Shown: one piece after another, positions 31,791 through 40,882 of the stretch | Layout of the letters: each line of letters starts with the position of its first letter | How positions within the stretch are numbered: position 1 is the first letter of the stretch | NCBI GenBank assembly: GCA_910574015.1 | Contig: CAJSYQ010000012.1 | Coordinates: 32,834 to 96,833 of the forward strand | Reading direction: 5' to 3' | Source of the DNA: Eubacteriaceae bacterium | Lineage (GTDB): Bacteria; Bacillota; Clostridia; Lachnospirales; Lachnospiraceae | Length of the DNA stretch: 64,000 bases | The notes under the pieces: model-generated | What the model saw: the letters and a program-made list of their open reading frames with translations, nothing else | What the model was told of the DNA's origin: nothing | The model's database searches: none | Made by a program: the position numbers and the translations under genes

Positions 31791-33595
31791 CGTTCTGTGC
31801 TGTCCAGGATTTTTTTGCGCAGCCGGAGGTTCTCCGGTGTGATCTCCAGCAGTTCATCCGTGTCGATATAATCCAGCGCCTGTTCCAGGCTGAGTTCCCT
31901 TTTCGGGGTCAGGCGGAGGGCTTCATCGGCACCGGAGGAGCGGGTATTGGTGAGGTTCTTTTTCTTGCAGACGTTGACTTCAATGTCATCGGATTTGGCG
32001 TGTTCTCCTACGATCATGCCGCCGTATACCTTTTCACCCGGTCCCACGAACAGTGTGCCGCGCTCCTGGGCGTTGAAGAGGCCGTAGGTAATCGTCATGC
32101 CTGCTTCAAAGGCGATAAGAGAGCCCTGTTTACGGTAGGGAATATCTCCTTTAAAGGGGCCATAGCCTTCGAATTCCGTGTTGATCACACCATTTCCCTT
32201 AGTGTCGGTCATAAACTCTCCCCGGTAGCCGATCAGGCCCCGGGAGGGAATGATAAATTCGAGTCTTGTGGTGCCGACGTTCAGCGGCGTCATATTCTGC
32301 AGTTCTCCCTTGCGCTGACTGAGACGGTCAATAACGTTTCCAGAAAACTCCTCCGGTACGTCTACGTAAGCCCGCTCCATGGGTTCCAGCTTCTTTCCGT
32401 TTTCATCTTCTCTATATAGCACTTCTGCCTTGCTCACAGCAAATTCATATCCCTCACGGCGCATATTTTCGATCAGGACGGACAGATGAAGCTCGCCTCT
32501 TCCGGATACTTTATAACTTTCCGTTGTGTCGGTATCCTCCACCCGGAGGGACACATCCGTATTTAACATGCGGTAGAGCCGGTCGCGCAGGTGGCGTGAG
32601 GTGACAAATTTTCCCTCCTGCCCGGCCAGCGGACTGTCATTTACCATAAAGTGCATGGCGATGGTAGGCTCTGAGATTTTCTGGAACGGGATTGCCTTCG
32701 GGTTCTCCGGGCTGCAGAGGGTGTCTCCGATATGAATGTCGGAGATGCCCGAGATGGCTACAATGGAGCCGATTCCCGCCTGTTCTACCTCTACCCGGTT
32801 CAGTCCGTCGAATTCATACAGCTTTGATATCTTTACCTTTTCACACTTTTCGGGGTTATGGTGGTTCACGATAACGGCCTCCTGGCCTGTTTTTATCGTT
32901 CCGTTATCTACCTTGCCGATGCCGATCCGCCCCACATATTCGTTATAGTCAATGGTGCTTATGAGTACCTGTGTATCTGCTTCGGGGTCGCCTTCCGGCG
33001 CCGGGATATAGTCAATAATAGCGTCAAAGAGGGGTTTCATGTCAGTGCCCTCTCCGGACAGGTCCGTCTTGGCGATCCCATCTCTGGCAGAGGCAAAGAG
33101 AAACGGACAGTCAAGCTGCTCCTCATCGGCATCCAGATCAATAAAGAGTTCCAGGATCTCATCTACCACTTCCCCGGGTCTTGCCTCCGGGCGGTCGATC
33201 TTATTGACGCATACCACCACCGGAAGGGAGAGCTCCAGCGCCTTCTTCAAAACAAATTTCGTCTGCGGCATGGCGCCCTCAAAGGCGTCAACCACCAAGA
33301 TAACGCCGTTGACCATTTTCAGTACGCGCTCCACCTCGCCGCCGAAATCGGCATGGCCCGGTGTGTCTATAATATTGATTTTCGTATTCTGATATGTGAT
33401 GGCGGTGTTCTTGGATAAGATCGTGATGCCGCGTTCCCGTTCGATGTCATTGGAATCCATGACGCGTTCCGCCACCTCCTGATTCTCACGGAATACACCG
33501 CTCTGTTTTAAAAGTTCATCCACGAGAGTGGTCTTGCCGTGGTCTACATGGGCGATAATGGCGATATTGCGGATATCTTCCCGTTTAGTTTTCAT
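31757..33595 (-). CDS. typA: Ribosome-associated GTPase TypA/BipA
   Basis: 612 residues, full length. G1 'AHVDHGKTTLVDELLKQ', the switch I 'RERGITILSKNTA', G3 'DTPGHADFGGEVERVL' and G4 'NKIDRPEA' are intact, followed by the EF-Tu domain 2, EF-G III/V domains and the TypA-specific C-terminus ('TRSSGADEALRLTPKR', 'EQALDYIDTDELLEITPE'). TypA assists late ribosome assembly and stress adaptation. The start at 33595 is chosen over 33631 for its GGGAGG six bases upstream. Transcribed alone from the promoter at 33663-33691. Confidence 0.97.
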   Translation of the reverse strand: MKTKREDIRNIAIIAHVDHGKTTLVDELLKQSGVFRENQEVAERVMDSNDIERERGITILSKNTAITYQNTKINIIDTPGHADFGGEVERVLKMVNGVILVVDAFEGAMPQTKFVLKKALELSLPVVVCVNKIDRPEARPGEVVDEILELFIDLDADEEQLDCPFLFASARDGIAKTDLSGEGTDMKPLFDAIIDYIPAPEGDPEADTQVLISTIDYNEYVGRIGIGKVDNGTIKTGQEAVIVNHHNPEKCEKVKISKLYEFDGLNRVEVEQAGIGSIVAISGISDIHIGDTLCSPENPKAIPFQKISEPTIAMHFMVNDSPLAGQEGKFVTSRHLRDRLYRMLNTDVSLRVEDTDTTESYKVSGRGELHLSVLIENMRREGYEFAVSKAEVLYREDENGKKLEPMERAYVDVPEEFSGNVIDRLSQRKGELQNMTPLNVGTTRLEFIIPSRGLIGYRGEFMTDTKGNGVINTEFEGYGPFKGDIPYRKQGSLIAFEAGMTITYGLFNAQERGTLFVGPGEKVYGGMIVGEHAKSDDIEVNVCKKKNLTNTRSSGADEALRLTPKRELSLEQALDYIDTDELLEITPENLRLRKKILDSTERYRAKRDAKNS

Positions 33596-33662
33596 ATATA
33601 ACCTCCCAATAATAAGCCGGGCGGAAGGCATCCGTCCGGTTGGATTTCAAACACAAATGTAA

Positions 33663-33691
33663 ATTATAGCACGAAGAATGGAAAGTTGCAA
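33663..33691 (-). promoter_or_regulatory. Consensus-like promoter of typA
   Basis: On the minus strand TTGCAA (33691-33686), 17 bp, TATAAT (33668-33663) with TGc before the -10. The leader to the ATG at 33595 is about 60 bases. Confidence 0.78.
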
Positions 33692-33741
33692 TGATTTGTG
33701 TAAAGTCCCGGGGTAAACCGGGGTAAATGGATAGATAGAGG

Positions 33742-33771
33742 TTGACAAGAAAGAAGAGTAACTTATATAAT
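33742..33771 (+). promoter_or_regulatory. Promoter of the chemoreceptor gene
   Basis: TTGACA (33742-33747), 18 bp, TATAAT (33766-33771): both hexamers are perfect. About 40 bp upstream of the ATG at 33811. Confidence 0.78.
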
Positions 33772-33810
33772 AAATAATAAGAAAGAAAGTAAACAGGGGG
33801 TAACATTGAG

Positions 33811-35784
33811 ATGAAAAGCATTCGAACCAAAATTACTTTATGTCTTATTCTAACTGTCTTGATCGGACTGGCGGCGTCCGGGGTTTCCAGCATCGCATTA
33901 AACTACAAAAATACGATGTCCACGGTAGAGCAGATGATGAGTGAGACGGCAGTCCTGGCGGCAGGACGTGTACAGCAGGAGCTGGAGGTATATAAGAATG
34001 TTGTCATGGAGGTGGGGTGCATTCCACAGTTATCCGATCCCGAGGTGCCCGTGAAGGAAAAGAAGGCAATCATTGACGGGCGCGTTTCCATGCATGATTT
34101 CCAGAGGGGGAATATTGTCGGCGCAGATGGGATCAGTATTTTTGACGGAAATGACTATTCTGACCGGGAGTACGTGCGTCAGGCCATGCAGGGAAATGTT
34201 TTCGTATCGGAGCCGCTGGTGAGTAAGATCACAGGAGAATTGTCCATAATGGTAGCGGCGCCGCTTTATTCTGGCGGGAATTATGGGAAATCCATTGTGG
34301 GCGTTGTCTATTTTGTTCCACATGAGACGTTTTTGAACGAAATTGTATCGGCCATACAGATTGGTGAAAACAGCAGGGCGTATATGATCAATAAGTCAGG
34401 TGATACCATTGCCGATATCACGCTGGATACCATTACGGTTCAAAACATCGAAGCAGAGACGCAGAATGATCCGTCCCTGCAGGCACTGGCAGCGATCCAT
34501 GCCGAGATGCGTCAGGGGAAAAACGGGTTTGGAGACTATACAAGCGGAGCGGATAAAATGTTTGCGGCCTATGCGCCGGTGCCGGATACCGATGGCTGGA
34601 GTATTGCGGTGACGGCACCTCAGATCAATTATCTGGCATCCACCCGGGACGCAATGGTGATCAACATCACAGTGATCGTGATTTCTATATTGCTCTCCGT
34701 TGTTGTTGCTCTGGTTCTGGCTCTCAATATCGGAAAACCCATGAGGGCTTGTGTGAATCGGATGAAGCTGCTTGTGCAGGGAGATCTTGAGACACCGATG
34801 CCAAAGATTAAAAACAAGGATGAAACGGGTGTTCTTGTCAGATCTACAGAGGAATTGGTGGAAGGGCTGCGCATCGTGATCAACGACATTCGTTATTTGC
34901 TCAATGAGATGGCCGATCAGAATTTGGATGTACATACGCAGCATGAAGAGGTATATGTCGGTAGTTTTCAGGATATTTTGCATTCCATGCGCAATATGAA
35001 GGTTGAACTGAGCAGTGCCATGCGTCAGGTCAATCAGTCTGCAGAGGGAGTGGCGAATGCCAGCAATCAGTTATCTGCCAGCGCACAGACTCTTAGTCAG
35101 GGTACTACGGAGCAGGCCAGCTCGGTACAGGAACTGGCGGCGCGGATCAGCGTCATTTCTGAGGAAGTGAAAAATACTGCCAGCGGGGCGCTGGATGTCA
35201 GAAGCCAGACACATCAGACTGGAGAGGAGGTTTTCCTTTGCAATAAGAAGATGCAGGATCTGGTAGAGGCCATGGGAAGGATTCAGGCCAGTTCGGAGGA
35301 GATTGAAAAGATCCTTAAGACAATCGATGATATCGCCTTCCAGACAAATATACTTGCCCTGAATGCAGCAGTAGAGGCAGCAAGGGCCGGCAGTGCAGGA
35401 AAGGGCTTTGCTGTTGTCGCCGAGGAGGTTCGCGATCTGGCTGGCAAATCTGCGCAGGCGGCTCAAAATACTTCGAACCTTATTGCAAGTTCTACCGACG
35501 CAGTACATATCGGCACGGAGATTGCCAGAAGTACGGCGGATGTTCTGTTTGGTGTTGTAGACAGCATCCAGTCGGTGGTGGACTCCATCGATCATATTGC
35601 GGAAGTGGCCACGGAGCAGTCAGAATCGGTGGAGCAGGCGGCAGAGGGGATCAATCAGATTTCTGTAGTCGTGCAGACTAATAGCGCCACTGCGGAGGAA
35701 GGCGCGGCTGCCAGCCAGCAGCTTTCTGCTGAGGCCGCCTGCCTGAAAGAACTGGTAGGGCAGTTTACACTTTCTCCGGAATGA
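33811..35784 (+). CDS. Methyl-accepting chemotaxis protein with dCache sensor
   Basis: 657 residues: TM1 about 10-32; an extracellular double-Cache ligand domain about 38-275 ('[20 protein letters not shown]', '[20 protein letters not shown]'); TM2 about 282-308; HAMP about 308-360; and a signalling domain to the C-terminus. The hairpin tip '[20 protein letters not shown]' is well conserved and Gln/Glu methylation-type helices flank it. No CheR-tethering pentapeptide is visible at the end. It senses a small extracellular ligand and signals to CheA/CheW, none of which is in the window. Single-gene transcript with its own promoter and a strong terminator. Confidence 0.93.
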   Translation: MKSIRTKITLCLILTVLIGLAASGVSSIALNYKNTMSTVEQMMSETAVLAAGRVQQELEVYKNVVMEVGCIPQLSDPEVPVKEKKAIIDGRVSMHDFQRGNIVGADGISIFDGNDYSDREYVRQAMQGNVFVSEPLVSKITGELSIMVAAPLYSGGNYGKSIVGVVYFVPHETFLNEIVSAIQIGENSRAYMINKSGDTIADITLDTITVQNIEAETQNDPSLQALAAIHAEMRQGKNGFGDYTSGADKMFAAYAPVPDTDGWSIAVTAPQINYLASTRDAMVINITVIVISILLSVVVALVLALNIGKPMRACVNRMKLLVQGDLETPMPKIKNKDETGVLVRSTEELVEGLRIVINDIRYLLNEMADQNLDVHTQHEEVYVGSFQDILHSMRNMKVELSSAMRQVNQSAEGVANASNQLSASAQTLSQGTTEQASSVQELAARISVISEEVKNTASGALDVRSQTHQTGEEVFLCNKKMQDLVEAMGRIQASSEEIEKILKTIDDIAFQTNILALNAAVEAARAGSAGKGFAVVAEEVRDLAGKSAQAAQNTSNLIASSTDAVHIGTEIARSTADVLFGVVDSIQSVVDSIDHIAEVATEQSESVEQAAEGINQISVVVQTNSATAEEGAAASQQLSAEAACLKELVGQFTLSPE

Positions 35785-35810
35785 TAGTGACAGGCAGGAA
35801 TGGATGGGAA

Positions 35811-35845
35811 ATCAAAAACCACCCGGTAGATGGGTGGTTTTTGAT
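35811..35845. terminator. Bidirectional intrinsic terminator
   Basis: A perfect 14-bp stem (35811-35824 with 35832-35845) and a 7-base loop. The arms carry A-rich and T-rich outer ends, so U-tracts follow the stem on both strands. It serves the chemoreceptor gene on the plus strand and the phosphoribosyltransferase-like gene (stop at 35846) on the minus strand. Confidence 0.88.
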
Positions 35846-36490
35846 TTATAGCTCCGAATACCCAAAGCCATTGACGATGGCGTCAATTTTTTCTTTGTTT
35901 TGGCAGTGAGGGCATTCCTTCTGACTAAAGGTCTGGTAATCCGGCAGATCCTTCGCCCCAAAGATATGATGTACCGGCTCGCCGTAGATCTCTTCCGCCA
36001 CGCTGAAGATGGCGGAGATTCCCTGGATAATGCCGCCGTAATAGCGAATGCATTCGAGGCTTCTGGCGATGGTGCGTCCCGTGGTGGCGGAAGCCAGCAG
36101 AAGAAGGATATTTTTACCACGGACCATAGGCTGCAGGTTGTCCCGGAAGATCATCTGGCCGTCACTGTCAAATTCCGGTGTGATAACATATAATGTGTTG
36201 TGCAGGTTCAGTGACATAATACCATTTTTAGTAAGTTCTTCTGCGAGACAGGCGCCGATGATCTCACAGCCGTCCATACAGATGATGGTGTCCACCGGAC
36301 GGCTGTACTGGTATTCTGCCGCCATTGTTCTGGCCACTTCCATAGCTTCTGAGTACCGTACCTTCAATGTAGTCATATCCATATAGAAATTAATATGTGA
36401 ATGCGTAGTTGCAAAGTGTCCCGGTACTACTTTCAGATTGATCTTCCTGTTTATCTTGGAAGGAATTTTGTATTCTCGATCCAGTAACAT
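35846..36490 (-). CDS. Orotate phosphoribosyltransferase-like protein
   Basis: About 214 residues. The alpha/beta layout and 'VDTIICMDGCEIIGACLAEE' resemble type I phosphoribosyltransferases of the orotate group. The region that should be the PRPP-binding loop reads 'ILLLLASATTGRTIARSL'. It keeps 'TTGRT' but lacks the two acidic residues usually preceding it, so catalytic activity is doubtful. The C-terminus has a 'CPHCQ' motif, half of a possible zinc site. ATG 36490 has GGGGG seven bases upstream and is preferred to the start at 36520. Function in this neighbourhood is unknown; a regulatory or salvage role is possible. Confidence 0.7.
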   Translation of the reverse strand: MLLDREYKIPSKINRKINLKVVPGHFATTHSHINFYMDMTTLKVRYSEAMEVARTMAAEYQYSRPVDTIICMDGCEIIGACLAEELTKNGIMSLNLHNTLYVITPEFDSDGQMIFRDNLQPMVRGKNILLLLASATTGRTIARSLECIRYYGGIIQGISAIFSVAEEIYGEPVHHIFGAKDLPDYQTFSQKECPHCQNKEKIDAIVNGFGYSEL

Positions 36491-36586
36491 ATTGCTACCC
36501 CCTTTATGTAGTTGCTTCAAAAATAGGTTCCCATATATTTTATCATATTAATGTGCCGGTGCCTAGTCTTTTTCAAAAAATCTGAC

Positions 36587-36615
36587 TTGCCATATAAGCC
36601 TGGATTGGATATAAT
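36587..36615 (+). promoter_or_regulatory. Promoter with long leader for the large Big_2 protein
   Basis: TTGCCA (36587-36592), 17 bp, TATAAT (36610-36615). The coding start at 36829 is about 205 bases downstream of the predicted transcription start. The 338-bp gap 36491-36828 holds this promoter, the start region of the opposing gene and the leader; no separate gene is seen. Confidence 0.7.
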
Positions 36616-36828
36616 AGTAATGTTCATGGTGGTGTAATTGTATAGATTTACCATGGAATTGACAAAAAATTGTCTTATTATGAAAAGAAAACAGGACGAT
36701 ATATACTTATATCGTTTGAGAATGGAACCGTGATCCGGAGATCAGGAGCCCTGCAGGGGAGAGACTGGGGCATACTGGTTGCCGTTTCTATCGTACATAG
36801 CAAGAAAATAGAGAAAGGTATGGTTATC

Positions 36829-39800
36829 ATGAAGGGAAAGAGATTGATTAAGAAAAAACTGAAATACATTTTGACGTTGGTCGTCATTGTGGCAGTGGGG
36901 GTTTTCGGTTATCTTGGTAATTCTGTCCAGGCAGCGGATGAGATTGGGATCTCATTGGATGGCGTGCTGCTTGATCCCACGGCAACTTATGAAATGAAGA
37001 CCTCCAGCATACAGCTGATGATGGAGACATCGGGGATTTCATATGATGATAAGAATAAGTATGATGTAAGATGGACCATTGAGGACAGTGCGGACGGCAA
37101 GGAGAATGATATTGCGTCCATCAAGGAAGGTACATCCCAGACCATCGGAATCCTTACGGCGAAGTCTCCCGGTGATGTTACCATTACGGTGACAGTGTAT
37201 GATAAAACCCAGGTGGTGGACGGTGCCATGGCGCAGCTGGGAAGCGCCACCTGTAAGATCAAGGTAATATTTGCTGTTGATACTACGAAAGACGATTCGA
37301 AATTTAAATATGTGAATGAATCGGATACGGACCGGTCGCTTGTTCTCTATTCCAATGATTCTCCGGTTTCACTGGATCTGAATTTCGGTGATCCGAAAAA
37401 CACACAGTGGACCAGCATGAATCCTGAGGTGGCTGTCGCAGACCGGACCAGCGGTGAGGTGACACCGAAGGGAGCCGGTAAAACGCAGATTGTGGCTACC
37501 TATACCGTTCCGGCCCAGCCCACGGTTACTTATACGGCATATCTGGATGTCTATGTGATTCCCCGTGTGTCGAAGGATAAGGATGCCACACCAGGTTCCG
37601 GGGGAGCGGCGGACGGTTTTTCCAAAATACTTGATGCCCAGATGGAATCCGGTGATTTCCTCTATACGGATACGGATTTCTCCCAGAATATGGAAGTCAT
37701 CCGAAGCAAGGTTATATGGGTAGTGACGAAGGATGTGGGCGGCGGATATGAGCAGGTGATCGCCAACTCACTGGGAATGGAATCTGACCTCATTACCCTG
37801 ACGCCCTCTGGCAGCCGGAGCAATGAGCTGCAGGTGACAGGTATTGCAGGGGAGTATAAGATTTATTTCTATCCATATGGAAGTTATACGGATGAAAATA
37901 ATAAATCCAACGCCTGGAATCCCATTACAACTGTAAACCTTACAATTTACAGCAACATGGAAGACAATAAGAAAGAAATCCTCAGCATCGGCGACCAGTA
38001 TAATTTCGCGGAAGCCTATAATATGACAACAGAAGATTTCCTGGATATCTTTGATGTGGATATCCCCAGCAGTTCCGTGAACTATGCAACATACAATTCC
38101 GCTACCGGTATTCTCACCACAAAGGCCGAGGGCATGATCACGGCCACCATAAGAATGAAAAAGGGGAAGGCCGAGGCGCTGAAGAAACTTGCCAATCCGG
38201 CAAAGATCACGCTGCCGAGCCCGATACCGGAAGGATTTTCCCTGCATACGACGCTGGAGATTGTTGACCGGATCTATCTTGACCGGAGTAATATCACCCT
38301 CTCGGTAGGGCAGGAATATCAGTTGAACCTTGTGGCAAACAGCACCTACAGCGGACCGATCCAGTGGACCAGCTCAGATCCCCGCTATGTCTCGGTAAAT
38401 GAAAGCGGCCTCATCAAGGGTCTGCGTGTGACAGAGGAAGGAAAGGACGTGACCATCACCGCCACTCTGGACGCCGGAGACGGCGTGTATAAGACCGCCA
38501 CCTGTCTTGTCAAGGTGGAGCAGGCGGTAAATGGTTTTACCCTGAGCCCTAATACGGACCAGACGATGCTGGTAGGCGAGCATATCACGGTTGTGGCCAA
38601 TATCAAGCAGACGGTTACGGTGGCACCTCTGACATGGGAGTGCTCCAATGCCAATAACCCGGTTTTCCGCGTAGAGCCCGCAGCAGATGGCAAGAGTGCC
38701 ATTATCACAGCACTGAGGACGGGAACCGCGGATCTGATCGTCCAGAATACATTGAATAAAAATGATAAGCGTTCCATCCGGATCACGGTCCGCTCTGCGA
38801 TCCAGTCCATCTCCTTTAATAAGGCGGAGCTCTCGGTGGAATTGTATAAAGAGACCTATAACATGAAAAAAGAAGTGACATATGCCCCGGCAAATGCCAC
38901 GGATACATCCCTGACATGGGTGAGCTCTGATACATCCGTCGCCACCATTGACGAAGATGGTGTGCTGACACTGGCGGGAGGCGGTACGACACTGATCAGT
39001 GTGTATCCGACCTATAACCCATACAATGTTATGGCGTCCTGCGTTGTGACCGTCATTGGATCCGCCACCGAGCTGGTGCTGGATAAAACAGATCTTCTTA
39101 TGAACGTAGGGGACAGTGAGACCATTACCATCGACTATGTGCCGAAGAATACGACAGCCCAGCTTGTCTGGAAGGCGGCTAAGGACAATATCGTAGATAT
39201 TGCCTGGGATGAGGAGAGAAAGCTCACCGTGATCACGGCGAAAGGACCGGGTGAGACGGATGTCAATATTACTTCGCCGCAGGTTGGCGTCAATACCATT
39301 CACGTCAATGTGAAACAGCCGGCCAGCGCCATAGCCATCACGCCGAAATCCGTTGTTGTGCGGACTGGGGATACAGCGCAGCTGAAAGCAGTTCTCACGC
39401 CGGCCAATTCCACTGACCGGGTTGAGTGGACCAGTATGGATACTTCCATTGTCCGGGTAAATGAGACGGGTGTGATCACGGGTATTAAGAGTGGTACGGC
39501 ATTTGTCCGGGCCCAGGCATTTAACGGAAAGATCCAGGGACCCATCGAGACGGTACAGGTAATTGTCCGGGACGGCATCACGGGTGTCCGTCTGGATGCG
39601 GCGGAGAAGGTGGTCAATGTGGGAAGTTCCATTACTGTGACCCCGATTTTTACACCGGAGACGGCATATGACAAGACCATGAAATGGACCATTGCCAATA
39701 CGAATATTGCCAAGGTAGAGGCATCGGGGACTTCCAATGCCAAGGTAACAGGGGTTTCCGTGGGGACGACCATGCTGGTTGGCACTGCCAGCGATGGCGG

Positions 39801-40812
39801 GTTTACGGTGGCATGTCTGATCCGGGTAAACCCGAAAGCGGAAGACCAGAATACAAAGGTGACAGTATCCCCCACCAGTAAGTTTATGAAAGTAGGAAAA
39901 ACTTTCTATGTTAAGGCGACAGTTACTGGTACACCAAATAAAAAGGTGAAATGGAAAACAAGCAAAAAGAAGGTAGCTACGGTTTCTTCCAGCGGAAAAG
40001 TGAAAGCGAAGAAGCTGGGGACCGCATATATTACGGCCACTGCCAAAGACGGCAGCGGTGCCTTTGCCAGATGTAAGGTGCGGGTGGTACGGATGGCGAA
40101 GAAGCTCCGGCTGAATAAATATAATGCTACTGTCCTGGTAGGAGATACGCTGAAGCTGAAGGCAAAGATCACGCCGAAGAATGCCACTGTCAAAAAAGTA
40201 AAGTGGTCTACCAGTGACAAGACGATTGCCGAGGTAGATTCCACCGGGCGCGTACTTGGCGTGGCAGAGGGTATCGTTAAGATCAAGGCGAAAACAACCG
40301 ATGGTTCCAAGAAAACGGCCACCTGTATCGTGAAGGTCCGGGAACCAGTAGAGGCCACTGGGGTGACGGTGGCAGACAGTGAGATCACCATTGCCAAGGG
40401 AAGGGCGAGACAGTCCGGCATTGTAGCTTCTCCGGTGAATACTACCACCAAGATCCGTTATTATTCCGATAATAAAAAGGTGGCCACAGTGGATAAACGC
40501 GGCAAGATCCGCTCAAAGCGTGTGGGTCAGGCCACGATCTACGGTGAGACGGCCAATCATAAACGCGGATACTGCGATGTACTGGTGGTGGATCTGAACC
40601 GAAAAGGACTGAAGATGCGTATGTATGATACGGAACAGCTCCGGGTGAACGAGATCAGTGAGGGAGTGACGTGGTACTCCAAAAATATTAATGTGGCCAC
40701 AGTGGATGCCAGCGGCCTGGTGACAGGACGAAAGAGGGGAACTACGACTATATATGCTATTGTAAACGGTATCAAGCTGGGATGCCGGGTAAGAATCAGA
40801 CAGATCAGATAA
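36829..40812 (+). CDS. Large secreted multi-Big_2 domain surface protein
   Basis: 1327 residues. A signal peptide (basic 'MKGKRLIKKKLKY', hydrophobic core, cleavage near 'VQAADE') is followed by about a dozen Big_2-type immunoglobulin-like modules of 80-90 residues, each with a 'W.SS....A.V...G.V.....G...I.A' signature. Modules are divergent in the first third (about residues 40-480) and more regular afterwards. The last four are Lys/Arg-rich ('KKVKWKTSKKKVATV'). No LPxTG, SLH or choline-binding motif is seen, so wall attachment may rely on the basic modules. ATG 36829 is used with GAAAGG upstream. The open frame continues to 36670 without signal-like sequence. It probably acts as an adhesin or wall scaffold. 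Confidence 0.8.
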   Translation: MKGKRLIKKKLKYILTLVVIVAVGVFGYLGNSVQAADEIGISLDGVLLDPTATYEMKTSSIQLMMETSGISYDDKNKYDVRWTIEDSADGKENDIASIKEGTSQTIGILTAKSPGDVTITVTVYDKTQVVDGAMAQLGSATCKIKVIFAVDTTKDDSKFKYVNESDTDRSLVLYSNDSPVSLDLNFGDPKNTQWTSMNPEVAVADRTSGEVTPKGAGKTQIVATYTVPAQPTVTYTAYLDVYVIPRVSKDKDATPGSGGAADGFSKILDAQMESGDFLYTDTDFSQNMEVIRSKVIWVVTKDVGGGYEQVIANSLGMESDLITLTPSGSRSNELQVTGIAGEYKIYFYPYGSYTDENNKSNAWNPITTVNLTIYSNMEDNKKEILSIGDQYNFAEAYNMTTEDFLDIFDVDIPSSSVNYATYNSATGILTTKAEGMITATIRMKKGKAEALKKLANPAKITLPSPIPEGFSLHTTLEIVDRIYLDRSNITLSVGQEYQLNLVANSTYSGPIQWTSSDPRYVSVNESGLIKGLRVTEEGKDVTITATLDAGDGVYKTATCLVKVEQAVNGFTLSPNTDQTMLVGEHITVVANIKQTVTVAPLTWECSNANNPVFRVEPAADGKSAIITALRTGTADLIVQNTLNKNDKRSIRITVRSAIQSISFNKAELSVELYKETYNMKKEVTYAPANATDTSLTWVSSDTSVATIDEDGVLTLAGGGTTLISVYPTYNPYNVMASCVVTVIGSATELVLDKTDLLMNVGDSETITIDYVPKNTTAQLVWKAAKDNIVDIAWDEERKLTVITAKGPGETDVNITSPQVGVNTIHVNVKQPASAIAITPKSVVVRTGDTAQLKAVLTPANSTDRVEWTSMDTSIVRVNETGVITGIKSGTAFVRAQAFNGKIQGPIETVQVIVRDGITGVRLDAAEKVVNVGSSITVTPIFTPETAYDKTMKWTIANTNIAKVEASGTSNAKVTGVSVGTTMLVGTASDGGFTVACLIRVNPKAEDQNTKVTVSPTSKFMKVGKTFYVKATVTGTPNKKVKWKTSKKKVATVSSSGKVKAKKLGTAYITATAKDGSGAFARCKVRVVRMAKKLRLNKYNATVLVGDTLKLKAKITPKNATVKKVKWSTSDKTIAEVDSTGRVLGVAEGIVKIKAKTTDGSKKTATCIVKVREPVEATGVTVADSEITIAKGRARQSGIVASPVNTTTKIRYYSDNKKVATVDKRGKIRSKRVGQATIYGETANHKRGYCDVLVVDLNRKGLKMRMYDTEQLRVNEISEGVTWYSKNINVATVDASGLVTGRKRGTTTIYAIVNGIKLGCRVRIRQIR

Positions 40813-40821
40813 TACAGTGAG

Positions 40822-40859
40822 ACGGCGCCGGCCAGAATTTGTGTTCTGGCTGACGCCGT
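40822..40859. terminator. Stem-loop between the Big_2 gene and recN
   Basis: Outer stem 40822-40827 with 40854-40859 (ACGGCG/CGCCGT) and inner stem 40831-40837 with 40844-40850 (GCCAGAA/TTCTGGC), separated by a 3x3 internal loop. No U-run follows, so it may attenuate or process the transcript instead of terminating it fully. Confidence 0.5.
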
Positions 40860-40882
40860 TGGCTGTACAGACGGAGGGAAAC

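Noticed and set aside
36659..36681. Second promoter TTGACA / TATTAT before the Big_2 gene
   Set aside because: The spacer is only 11 bp; TTGCCA-17-TATAAT at 36587-36615 is far better.
36670..36828. 53-codon extension before the large Big_2 protein
   Set aside because: No ribosome binding site at 36670, and the signal peptide begins at 36829.
36622..36828. Possible riboswitch in the Big_2 leader
   Set aside because: Small inverted repeats are present, but none of the conserved cores of the c-di-GMP, c-di-AMP, SAM, lysine or THF classes was found.
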